This document shows positions 1 to 11,400 of a stretch of DNA of 64,000 bases, piece after piece. A program made the position numbers and the translations under genes. The notes beneath the pieces are model-generated. The model saw nothing but the letters and a program-made list of their open reading frames with translations, was not told the DNA's origin and did not search any database. Numbering within the stretch: the stretch's first letter is position 1; each line of letters begins with the position of its first letter. This DNA comes from Mercurialis annua. Lineage: Eukaryota > Streptophyta > Magnoliopsida > Malpighiales > Euphorbiaceae. Location: NCBI RefSeq assembly GCF_937616625.2, contig NC_065577.1:2025001-2089000 (forward strand), in the 5' to 3' direction.

Positions 1-409
1 TGTCAAAAAAACCGGTTCGATTCAAAAATGGCTAAAAAAGAAACAGAACATATAAGGTTTGGTAAATTTGGTGATTTTTAAAGGTTTGGCTATAATTGAC
101 ACAAAACAGATAGGTTTGGCATTTTTTGGCGATTAAGCCTAGAAAATAATGAATATGTGTTGTTCATATTAATTTATAAAAAATATTTTTAATAATTATT
201 AAATATTTGATAAATTCATATAAATTTTATTGAAATATATAAGTATTTTGTTTTTATGTAAATTAATAATTTTTTTTTATATATATAGACTAATATTTTT
301 AATATATATTATTTAATTTTATAAAATAATTTTAATTTTTAGTAATTCAAAATTAATACAAATATAATAATCAAATGAAAATTAGAATAATATATATATA
401 TATAATTTC

Positions 410-628
410 GGTTCTTCGGGTATAAGTTCGGTACTTCGGTTCGGTACGGTTCGGTTCTCGGTACGGTTATTTATAGAAGATCCAGAACCGTACCAAGAAA
501 ATTTTCGGTACGGTTCGGTTCGGAGAAAGACAATGGTCAACGGATATTTTTCGGTCCTGGATATTTTCGGTCCGGTTTTCGGTTCGGTTTTGGAGATATC
601 CAGGATCCGTGCTCACCCCTACAAACAT
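410..628. mobile_element. G/T-rich 'ggttcggt' repeat, end of a possible hAT-type element
   Basis: Short repeats of GGTTCGGT and GGTACGGT in both orientations fill 410-600, and the block ends in GCTCACCCCTA, the complement of the TAGGGGTGAGC terminus common on small plant hAT-like elements. The opposite end is not found within the window. Confidence 0.4.
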
Positions 629-658
629 CAACGAAATAATTGAATTATATTGTTAAAA

Positions 659-1015
659 TGCCAAATATTGTAAAAAGGCTAAATCTTTCACAAAAGTTTT
701 ATAAAAATTCTGATTTTTCAATTTTGTCGATTTTGGCCAAAAACTGATTATTTGTTTTCACAAAAGTCCCAACTTTTCAATTTTGTCGATTTTAGACAAA
801 AATGAATTATTTGGTTTCACAAAAGTCCTGACCTTTCAATATTTGACATGACACATAGGCGCCACATAGGCGTCACATAGGCAACTTGAAATCAAATTGA
901 GAGTTGGCCACAATTGAAACCAAATAATTTGTTTTTGGCAAAAATCGACAAAATTGAAAGGTCAGAATTTTTGTGAAACTTTTACGAAAAATTTGGCCTT
1001 TTTACTACATTGGCC
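659..1015. mobile_element. Mutator-type MITE, family A copy 1
   Basis: Terminal inverted repeats about 100 bases long (GTAAAAAGGC..., then ACAAAATTGAAAGGTCAG on the far arm) flank a short centre. The flanks ttgttaaaa (650-658) and tagttaaaa (1016-1024) are an 8/9 target-site duplication. The second copy is at 36893-37240. Confidence 0.8.
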
Positions 1016-1154
1016 TAGTTAAAATAAATTTTACATTGTTTTTTCTTTCAAGCTATCATGTGATAAACATTTCACAAATTTATTTAATCGAGTATATAGT
1101 TTAACCTGATGTTTAATTTTTTTATGGTAAATTTATTTCGAGAATTTTAAATTA

Positions 1155-1405
1155 TATTATACTGATTTATCAGATTCCTCAACTTCTATTTAACTTATTC
1201 AGGTCCCTGAATTTTTGTATTTTTTATTCATTTGATCATTAAACAAAGATCTATTAAGCACTCAATGGACTAAGAAAACAATAATTTAGGGACGCAATGA
1301 AATAAAAATGAAAATTTGAGGATTTAATGAACCAAAAAAAAAGTTACGGATCTGTGGAAGTTAAATAGAAATTGAAGGACCCGATAAACAAAAATCATAT
1401 AATTT
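1155..1405. mobile_element. MITE-like inverted repeat element
   Basis: Left arm ATCAGATTCCTCAACTTCTA and the right arm, read in complement, GTCCTTCAATTTCTATTTAA pair over about 60 bases. There is no coding capacity. A similar but diverged element is at 29268-29655. Confidence 0.5.
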
Positions 1406-3019
1406 AGAAACACTAAAATAGATTTAACCTTTTTTATCTAAATAAAAGTTCATCTGAACTTGCATGCATTATTTGCAGCACTATTAAGAATAGCTTTTGT
1501 TAAAGTATTTTTTTTGCCATTATTAATTATTGTTCTGACAATAATATAATCCAGTAATTTCAATGCGATGCTAATTATTTTTAATAAATCTTAAATTAAT
1601 AACATAATTATTATTATTTTTGCCAAAATTAACATAATTGTTTACTTTATCTTAAAAGCAAAGTAGTCCGAGTGGAGTAGTATCAAATGACTACTGATTA
1701 ATGAATCAAATATCCACTCAGTCTATTTGGATCAATTTAGATACTTATAGATTTGATCTCAATTTCATAGCAAAATTTACATTTTTATATGTGGATTTAA
1801 ATTTCATTTTTGATTAAATATATAGATATATTCATAAAAAATTAATCCTATAATCTGCATAAATTTAATCTATTGACCAAGATAGGATATTGTATATTAA
1901 ATTCGTATTGCACCCGAATTGAAATTGAACTTATATGTAAAAAATCAATATAGTTATTAAGGTAGAGTTCATCCAAATTCACCATCTCGCTTAGATAAAT
2001 TTCTATCGAAATAGATGAATATGGGTATGTGAAAGTTCAAACTCTACATAATTTCTAATTTTAATAAAGTAGAATATCAAAATTATTGATTGAATTTTTG
2101 TATAGAGATTTCTTTCAACAAATATTGCAATTTTGACCATATAGTATACAAATAATTATGTGGCTGGGGATAAATAAGGTGCCCTGAAAGTATAGGTAAA
2201 AGTGGGACCAAAATCCAGGCTGTAAGCAAAAGAAGTTCAAGATTGGACCCATCAACTTCACCAAATTTCCTGCACTGCAGGAGCAGCTAACATAGCAGCA
2301 CATATTTGAGTGGGATATTACTCTTTCCGTCCCAATAGAATTGTCCATTTTAAAAAAATTTGTTGTCCCAAAACTATTATCCATTTTTAAAAAATAACTA
2401 ATTTTTATATTTAATTTTCCTATATTACCCCTATTTAAAATCCACTCATAAATAAAGTGAAAGTAAATTGCATGTGAACCCTATATTAAATAGGAGTATT
2501 ATAAAAAAAATAAGTAAAATTTTATAAAATCTATATATAATAATTGCTTTTCTTAAACTGTGTAATAAAAAAAAGTGGACAATTCTATTGGGACGGGAGG
2601 AGTATATAGTATTATTTTGGGAAATAACACCTATATACTATTTTGAATTTTTTTATAAATATTTTATACATAAATACATTTTCTAGAAAGTTTATATTAC
2701 TATATAACTTTTAAAAAAACTACTATAAAATTGTGATAGCTACTTATAAGCTACTAAAAGTATATTTTTTATACATAAAAATAATTAAAATAAAAAATAT
2801 ACTTTTAAAGACAATCTAAAAAAAGAGGGATTTTAATATGAAAAATCATAAATTTATTCTAAAAAAATCATCAAGTTTTCAAAAATATAATTAAAACTCG
2901 GATATTTCTCGTTATCTGAAAAAATAAAAATATTTTCGATAGTTTATACTGTTATTGTTACCTATACATCATATATACAGAGTGTATAAAGTGAAACTTT
3001 TTTTTATATTTAATAACTG

Positions 3020-3180
3020 TCATGAATAGGTATCAACTATGAGACGACACCTTTAAATCTTCCACATTCATACTAATTCTCACTCGAGTCAGGTAGGTCC
3101 CTTACGGGAAGGAAAGCTCCGAATTCAAATTTTAAACGGCTGTATATATGAATACAGTTCGAACATGCGATCTCACTTAA
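3020..3180 (-). mobile_element. tRNA-derived SINE, truncated, copy 1
   Basis: Read on the minus strand it starts near the B-box side (GATCGCATGTTCGAACTG) and continues through the same body as the fuller copy at 52106-52329, ending at GGTGTCGTCTCATAG. The tRNA-like head with box A is missing. Confidence 0.65.
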
Positions 3181-3454
3181 ACTGTTTATAAAATATATTT
3201 TTATAAACAGTCTAAATAGAGGTTTTTATATGAAAAAATATTATTTTTTCAAAAATATAGTTAAAACTAAAATATTTCTCGTTATCTAGGAAAATAGAAA
3301 TATTTCGCTACTTATGACTTTATTATTACCTATACAACGTATATATAGAGTGCACCCAAAGTGAAAGTATAGAGCACACTTCAATATTTTTAAAATAAAA
3401 TATATTTTTTACAAAATAATCCATTTTAGGATTTTTCAATTTTTTTTAAGAATA

Positions 3455-4362
3455 AAGATCACTTTATCCCCTCAACTTGGCACAAAGTATCAAAAACGTC
3501 CAAATAGAAAAAACCGGATCACTTTTACTCTGAACTTGACAAAACCGGCTCGAAAACCCTCCTATGCTAACATGACACCTTAATTGGAGAAAGAATTCCT
3601 AATTATTATAATTTATTTTAATTAATCATATTTTAACATTAATTAATCATAATTAGCCTTAATCAATCTAGGGACATTTTTGAACTTTTTACATAAAAAT
3701 AAACAATATATGATTTTCGGCGAGGATCCTCGCCGGAGAAGATGACCAATCTGTTATGTTTTCAGAGAACAGATCTGAAGAATAGATCGCAGGTCGCGAT
3801 CTGTTTTTTTGAGAACAAACCTCGCGTCTGTTCTCAAATTAAGAACAAACCCGGGTCACTTGGGTTTGTTCTTTTCTAAGAACAGACACTATTCTTGAAG
3901 AAGAACAACTTGGGTTTATTCTTTTTCAAGAACAGACCCACGGGTAAAAAAAATTAAATTATTATTATTTTTTTAAAAAAAATATAAATTTTGGGGTTAA
4001 TATGTTATATATATAACATTTGAGTGTTAATTTGTTATACATATAAAATTTGAGGTGTTAATTTGTTATTTTAAGTTTTTAATTAGAGGGATTAAATTGT
4101 TTTTTTAATTATTAGGTATTAATTTAAAATGTATTAGAAAAATTAGGATTATTTAAAAAAAAATTCTATTAAAAATCACCTTGGTGAAATGAAACCACTA
4201 TCAAAATCGGAGAGTGTATCTCACTCTCTTAGGTGAGAGTGGGGAGGGGGGGGGGGGGTTTGTACCAAATTTTATAGATTTAGGGTAAAAGTGATTTTAT
4301 TTTATTAATTTGGACGTTTTTGATATTTTGTGTCAAATTGAGGGGGTAAAGTGATCCTTTGT
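3455..4362. mobile_element. 0.9-kb non-autonomous element with long inverted repeats
   Basis: Left arm GATCACTTTATCCCCTCAAC and the right arm complement GATCACTTTACCCCCTCAAT pair for about 60 bases. Inside are several GAACAAACC/GGGTTTGTTC inverted repeats (3770-3950) and a run of 11 G (4248-4258). No ORF of note. No clear target duplication was found, so the superfamily is unsettled. Confidence 0.6.
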
Positions 4363-5872
4363 TCATTTTTTTTAATGTCAAAATCCTATATCTTTTTGTA
4401 TATGTATAGATGCATAGGAGGAGGCAAGATCAAAATACATGTGAAACCTGATTAGGGAACATAAATGGGCCCAAAAGAGAAACAGAATGAAATGGGCCCA
4501 AATAAACAGCCTGCAGTGATAGATATGGGAAGGGTAGGGTGGTAAAATCTCCTTCCAGCTTTCAAACAAGGCTAAACCCATTTTATAGTCCTTACACTAT
4601 TGTCTTTTATTTCACTTGATCCTTAATAATATTTTTACATTTAATTGATACTTTTATTATTTATTTTGTACACATGTGGTCCTTTTAGACATAAAACACT
4701 GTCGTTTCATGCAATTAAAACGACGATATTTTTTTTATCATTTCATCCATAAAAAACTATAAATGACTAAATAGTTAATGGACTATTTAAATATAAAACT
4801 TTATCAAGAATAAAATTAACAATATAAGAATTTTGTGATTAATTTAGCTTTGAAACAATAAATAATTTATTTTATCCTTGGCCTGTCTTCTTTTGGTGAT
4901 AGGAATGTGTCAAGAAAAGTTGAAAATCATAAATAAATTATGACAGTAAAAACAAAAGTTTGGATTTCATAAAAGATTATAAGAAAATGAAAGGAGTATT
5001 TTGGAGTGTGGTTATTTATAATTCACTTTTATGGTCAAAATCCAATTTGTCTCATTGTATGAAATCTTGAGATTTTGTTTGGTGACTTGTGATGTTAAAT
5101 TGTGTTTTACAGTAGATATCAACTCATAAAGGGGTCAATTTCATTAATAATCCCTCAATTTTAATTTCTTTTTCATCACAACCTCTAAATTTTGACTCAT
5201 AAATATATTCTCCTTGAACTTTTTATTTTGTATTCGTACTGTCTTTAACATCACTCCGGCTGTAGCTTTGTTTTCGTCAAAATTTAATATCACGATGACC
5301 GATAATGATAATTTTTATTGATAGTCCCTCAATTTTTATTTTTTCTATTACAGTGCCTGAACTTTATTTCTCTAATATTATTCTTCAACTTGTATTTTGT
5401 ATATATAATATCCAGACATCACACCAATATTTTTTTGTCACAATTTAATGATATGGTAGTCAGTTAGAGTCTTGTTTGAACCAATAACTTTTCATACAAA
5501 ATTATTTTATATAACGTATCGGACTTCACTTGACCGCCACGCTAATTTAATGGGAACGGAGTTGTAGTGACTTCATTGACTCAAAATAGAAGTTGATAGA
5601 TAATATAGTTACGAGTTAAAATTTAAGGACTATGTTGGAACAAAAATAAAGATTAAATTATAATCAATGGAAATCCCTCACTCATTGGGAGCGCCATCAT
5701 TTTTGCTGATTACCTTTATGATGACAGCATGACTTATTAAGTGGCAGCCAAAAAATCCCAAAAAGGTAAAATAAACAATATAAAATAATTGATTGAAAGA
5801 AATAAAAGAAGCTTGATGTTTTTATAATTGGAAATAGCTTGCATTCTCGATGTCTCACCATTCTATTTCTTA

Positions 5873-6095
5873 GAGAAATTCTTATGTAGACTCGGTCTAA
5901 CACGTCATCCATAGACTAACTTATCACATTATGACACGTCATTAAAATGATGGCGTTCTTGTAAATTCGTTTTTTACTTATTTACACCTTTGAATAGTAA
6001 TATTACAAGATTGCCATCATTTTAATGACGTGTCATAATGTGATAGGTTTGGTCTATGGATGACGTGTTAGACCGAGTTTACCTAAGAATTTCTC
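5873..6095. mobile_element. Mutator-type MITE, family C copy 1
   Basis: Near-complete palindrome: arms of about 100 bases (GTAGACTCGGTCTAACACGT and complement) around a short centre. Flanked by the perfect 10-base duplication ctatttctta at 5863-5872 and 6096-6105. Other copies are at 39801-40019 and 55423-55646. Confidence 0.88.
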
Positions 6096-6177
6096 CTATT
6101 TCTTAATATTTTTTGTAAGGTTCAATTTGGATTTCAATTTTTTTTTTTAGAATTTAGAATCATGAGATTTTTTGAAC

Positions 6178-6320
6178 GTGTTTTCATTATGAGACGTCGT
6201 CTTTAAATCCTCCACATTGAAATTAATCCCTTCTAAATAGTGTAGGTCTCTTGCGGGAGGTAGAAACTGGCTCTAAATTTTAAACTGTTACATATATGAG
6301 TACAGTTAAAAGAGCGCTTT
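6178..6320 (-). mobile_element. tRNA-derived SINE fragment, copy 2
   Basis: Shares the body of the SINE seen at 3020 and 52106 (ATGAGACGTCGTCTTTAAAT, then TCTTGCGGGAGG and TTTTAAACTG). The tRNA-like head is absent. Confidence 0.55.
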
Positions 6321-6860
6321 ATCAACTTTTGCATATATAAATTAGAGAAGCGCTTTATTAACTCACATGCGATTTGGAGTCTTTGTCCAAAGATTTTGAT
6401 ATTTAATTTGTGACCCTAGAGACAGCTTCTAATGTTTGGTTGGTTACCTATCAAAGGATGAAAAAACAGAAACAGGGAAATGTTTATTGTTTGCAAGTCA
6501 AGCTTTTTGACTAAGATGTCTAGTTCCAAAATTTGGCAGCTATTAATTAAATTGATATATTCAATTATCCTAAAATATTAAATTGATATTCAGTTTTACT
6601 TCACTCAGAAAGACTAGCAAGATGAGTTAAATTATCCATGAAAAAGGAGCAAGATGAGTTAAATTGAAAATTGGGAAAATATCTGATATCCTTCTTTACC
6701 AAGGTAATATAAGAATGAACAATGCAACGGCAATTTTAGATATTCTAACACTATTAGTATTTTAATGGTTGTTGTATGAGTAATCAAATAAAAATGTTGC
6801 GTTAAATAATTATTCAAAAACAAATAGAACACAACAACACCTCAAAAAAAAAAAAAACCA

Positions 6861-7145
6861 AATGAGACTAACTCTCTTCCCAGGGAGGAAGAGGCTCTCG
6901 AAGCCGAAGCCAAAGGGGGAAAACCTCCTCCATCCCGGGGGAGGGAGTGAGTCTCATTCTCTCTATTGCCTGGTCCCTGTATAAGGGATCACTTGTAAGA
7001 ATGACATTATATTAATCCATGTTCCACACGGTCAAGGAGCAATAAGTTGATTTAAGATTTCACTATCAACTTCTTTGGCATTTTACGCTCATTTTTACAT
7101 GATTTCCCTATCTCCTTTCCCGAGCCCTTAGAGGAAGGGTCTAGT
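6861..7145. repeat. GC-rich block with inverted repeat, origin unknown
   Basis: After a run of A (6844-6857) the sequence turns GC-rich. ATGAGAC at 6862 pairs with GTCTCAT at 6951-6957, and the inner CTCTTCCC/GGGAGGGAG also pair. The block ends near GAGGAAGGGTCTAGTG. No ORF or known motif is seen; a retroelement end is possible. Confidence 0.35.
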
Positions 7146-7840
7146 GAATGCAACTTTATTGGACAATACATACACTATTTAAGATGGTCAAACTTTATGA
7201 ATTCAATAAAGTCTTTATATAAATATAATGGAAAGGAAATACAGCGTTATATGTGGAGAACCAAATTTATTTTTATATTTTTATTATAATGTTTCTAATT
7301 GTCATATATCTTTTATAAAAAAGTTGAGCTTGATAATATTTTCTTGAGTTTTTAAAAAATATTAAAAATTGATTATTTTTGTCTTTAAGAATATAACTTG
7401 TTTTCTTTTTCCAACATTAAAAAAACTAAAATTTAAAATTAGAACAATAAAAAATAAAGAATTTAAAATTTTGAAACAGTTAGTAAGAGCATAATTTTTT
7501 TTTTTGGAAAAAACATAGGAGTATAATTAAAATAGGTTATTTGCAATATTAATTTCTAATATTTTTCACTTGTAGCGATTTATGTACAATGTTTAAAACG
7601 TTGCATTACCGGTCTATCTTTCCAATTTTTGGCTTGTATAGCCCATAGTTGTTTCCCACAAAATATAAATCTATATATACCAAAACAGCCGTCTTTTTGT
7701 ATAAAATGACATCAAACATACAGAAATATACTAAACAACTCCAAAAATTAAAAAGATAGAATGTGTGAAGCGACATTTCAAACATTATGCTTGAACTCCT
7801 AAAATACTCTTACAAGAGAAGTAACTGATTGAAAATCATA

Positions 7841-8199
7841 GGGTTAATTTTATAAAAAATCACGACCTTTATACGAACTTTCGTTTTAATCACAATTTTT
7901 AAAAGTTATAAAATTATGACCTTTCATTTTCTTTTTAAATCTATCATTTTAGTGTTTCTTTTAACTAAATTTTTCACTAAACCATTAATAAAAGGCCTAA
8001 ATTATAAATCAACACCAAATATTATTATTTTAAAGTATATAGGATTAATAATTTTTAATAGAAAAAAATATCCCGAATTTTACTTCGGTGATAGATTTGA
8101 AATAAAATGAAAAATCATGTATTTGAATGCCAATTTCTAATAATCGTGATTAAAATGAAATTTCGTGTAAATGTAGTGATTTTTTTATGAAATTATCCT
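7841..8199. mobile_element. Mutator-type MITE, family E copy 1
   Basis: Arms begin GGGTTAATTTTATAAAAAAT and, in complement, AGGATAATTTCATAAAAAAA, extending over about 90 bases. Flanks aaaatcata (7832-7840) and aaaattata (8200-8208) are an 8/9 duplication. It lies about 300 bases downstream of the kinase stop codon. Confidence 0.75.
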
Positions 8200-8496
8200 A
8201 AAATTATATAATACCATCTAAACTTTTGATAAAACTATGCCAATTAAATTTAAACAGAGAGATTACAGAAAATAATTCATTTTCTTTAAAGATTATGAGA
8301 GAAACCATGTTGGTGAGTAATAGTAACTTCTCTAATCGATTATATTTGGGAAAATAACTTAAAGCTGCAAAAAATACTTAATAATAAAATTGTTTACTCT
8401 GGCAAGTTTAAATTACTATTTTAGCCGAAAAAACAAAATTAACATTGATATTCCACGGTTAAATAAACCTTCAACATATTTTTAAGTGTTACCACC

Positions 8497-11400
8497 TCAG
8501 TCAAATTTCTGGGCTTTGAATTTAACTTGAGGATGACGAATGTCGTCTTGGCTTTGAATTAATCTGATTTCCAAACTGCTCGACTGGAGATCGTATCCAA
8601 TGCTTTCATAGTCACTCAATGTTCTCTGCAGAACAGCCTGCAAATTTTCTAGATTTGTTATTTTCCAAAATTAAACATTAAATTTTATTATGCGATCACG
8701 TGATTACATTAGAAATTATTGTCCCAGAATTTTTGGTAATCTAATACTAATTTACATCCTAGATTCTACTTATAGTCTATTTCTATGTAGCACAAACACA
8801 GATACAAGAAACGGAACACTTGAACACACGCGAAACAATGTTATTCTAAGGTTTTCTACATCAAAAATAAAGTTTCGTGACCAAAACGCCAAGTTTCCAA
8901 CACGTCCGTGCTACATCTACTTTAATATTTAACAAATTAGGCATTATCATAACAGATTTGCATATAAAAATTAAATTTTCCTTAATGTTTATTTCAAAAA
9001 GAAGTTCCTTTTAAACTTTTGATATAGAATTATTGAATACACCGTTGTAGTTTTCAAAACAGCTCAATTATGCCCCTCTGTGAAATGGAGCATTATTGAC
9101 CCGTTTAAAAAAAAATTACGGGTGTATTTGAGATTAACAGTTCAAGAGGAACTTATTACATTAGGGGAAAATTTAAACCTTTTAATGCACCTTATTGATG
9201 ATCCTTAATTTTTTTTTTATCATTTGAGGATCGTTGTTAAAACCTGATACAAATGTAAATAAAAGCAAAGAAATACCTGCAAGCTTGATACTGCAAGCTC
9301 TGCTGCCTTGCCAAGGTTGTCAGGATATTTCTGGATAGAAATAAAAACATATATTGAGAAATGAAAGCATTACCGGAAAAAATGTGATCAGAATACGCTT
9401 AAAGTGGATTATAGTGATAAAAACATTACATTACTCCATCCGAGTAGAAGAGCAGTCATCAGATCTCCCGTTCCCTACAAGAATATTAAGTTAAATACAA
9501 GGGTGAATAATCTTACACTGTATAAAATACCAGTGCGCGTAAAATAAAATAATCTAATCATGGTCGAAATTAGATGTGTGTTCTCTGACCACATTAAATA
9601 GCCAAACAATACCATCAGTTCAACGATCCTTAAGTAAAATCTGTGTACCGTAAAATATGCAGGAATTTTGGGTATCGCTATATTGAATTGCTCAGGAGGT
9701 TGGCCCTGTCAGAAAATAGAAAATCAATATACAAAATTTGCAAAGAGAAATCTTTTACGTTTGAACCGCTACACTATTCCGTGAGAAAAAAAAACTGCTA
9801 CACTATTCGTGAAAGGAAAATGTTACTCTATAGATGTTAAAAATATGTAAGCATGTGAAAACTGAAAACAATAGTAAAAGAAAGAAAAGGGCAATATAGG
9901 CCATTCACTTGGCAAAACATTACTAAGAACAGATTATTGCTTGCCTATCAGCTTAATTCTGGAAGCAAGGAACTTAACCCAAAGAAGAAATACTTTGAGA
10001 CTTACCTTTTCTTTCTGATAACTGCCAATGAGGAGAAGATTTCCATCTATATTTATGCTTGTGATTATGACCTGAGACGCATCAAAATTAGATATTGATA
10101 AGATGGAACATCTAATTCATAAGGGAACTTGTCATGACATAATATGCATTCTAAACATTAGATTAAACATTAGATGGTGGGATTAAGGTTGACTTTTGAA
10201 ATAAAATATGTTTCTTCTTGTAAAGCAAATCTAGACAGATTTTACGTTGCCTTCTTGAAAGAGAGAGATACTAAGAGATCATAAAATATGATTTTTACTT
10301 GGCATAATGATTAAATATTTCCATAACTTTGATTTTTTTAATAGACATATCTCTAAAAGACATCAATTTGGCGAGTTGGAACAATTATATCCAAATCCCT
10401 ATTTCAATCAAAGTTATGAAATTTATATTTTCTAATTGGGATTAATGAAGTAAATCCACGTCAGACAAGACTCGTTCTGGATATATTTATCCCAATTCGC
10501 AAAATTAACAAATTCAAACAGTCCAATTTCTGTCTAGGGATTTATCTATAAAAACGGTCAAAGTTATGGATAACTGGATATATAAAATCATTTTGCCTTT
10601 TTACTAAGGTGAGATCCATTATATTATATGATGTACTATGCCAAACATGAGCAAAATCAGAATACAAAAGTATAATATAATAGTCGCTTGATAAATATTA
10701 AGAAAATAGAGTCAAAAGTCCATGGCCGAAACAAAAAATTTGTAAGTATAAAATGTGGCAGACGCAAAGTGTATTATATCAAGTTCAGTAAAATAAATTA
10801 ATAGAAACCTTTGAAGGTCCAGCAGCATGAAGAATGTTACAAGCTTCCCTGCCATCCTTTTCAGTCACAATCCTGTAATAATAAGAATCGTGTCAGAAGG
10901 GAAAGGCAAATAAATCATTCTGACAGAAGGGAAAGACACAGGAACAAGATAGCACCCAATATCTTTCTTATTGAGATATTCACACGTCTAATTGTTATGT
11001 CAAAAGGTTTCATGATAATTTATGAATAATGGATTATTGTAGAAATGAGTCATCTTGAAGGATATCACTCTTAGAGAGATTGAAAAAGATAAAATAAGTA
11101 TAGAAGATATATAGGGTTAGAAGGTGCAGAATCATAGAGAGCGTGAACTAGTAAATCATGATTCAGTCTTCTAGTGTATAATATCATAGTTAGAAGGTGT
11201 TGAACTGTCGATAAGAACTGACTCATGAATTTATCAAACATAATGCCACCAAGTCATGAATGTATCACTAGTTAAAGGTCTAGAATCAGGTCATCTCTCT
11301 AATGCTATCATAGGCTGTTTCCAAAAATGGGGAGGGAAAAGCAACGAAAAACTCTTAATTCAATCACCAAGAGTGAGCTAATCAAGTGAGAGAATTGAGT

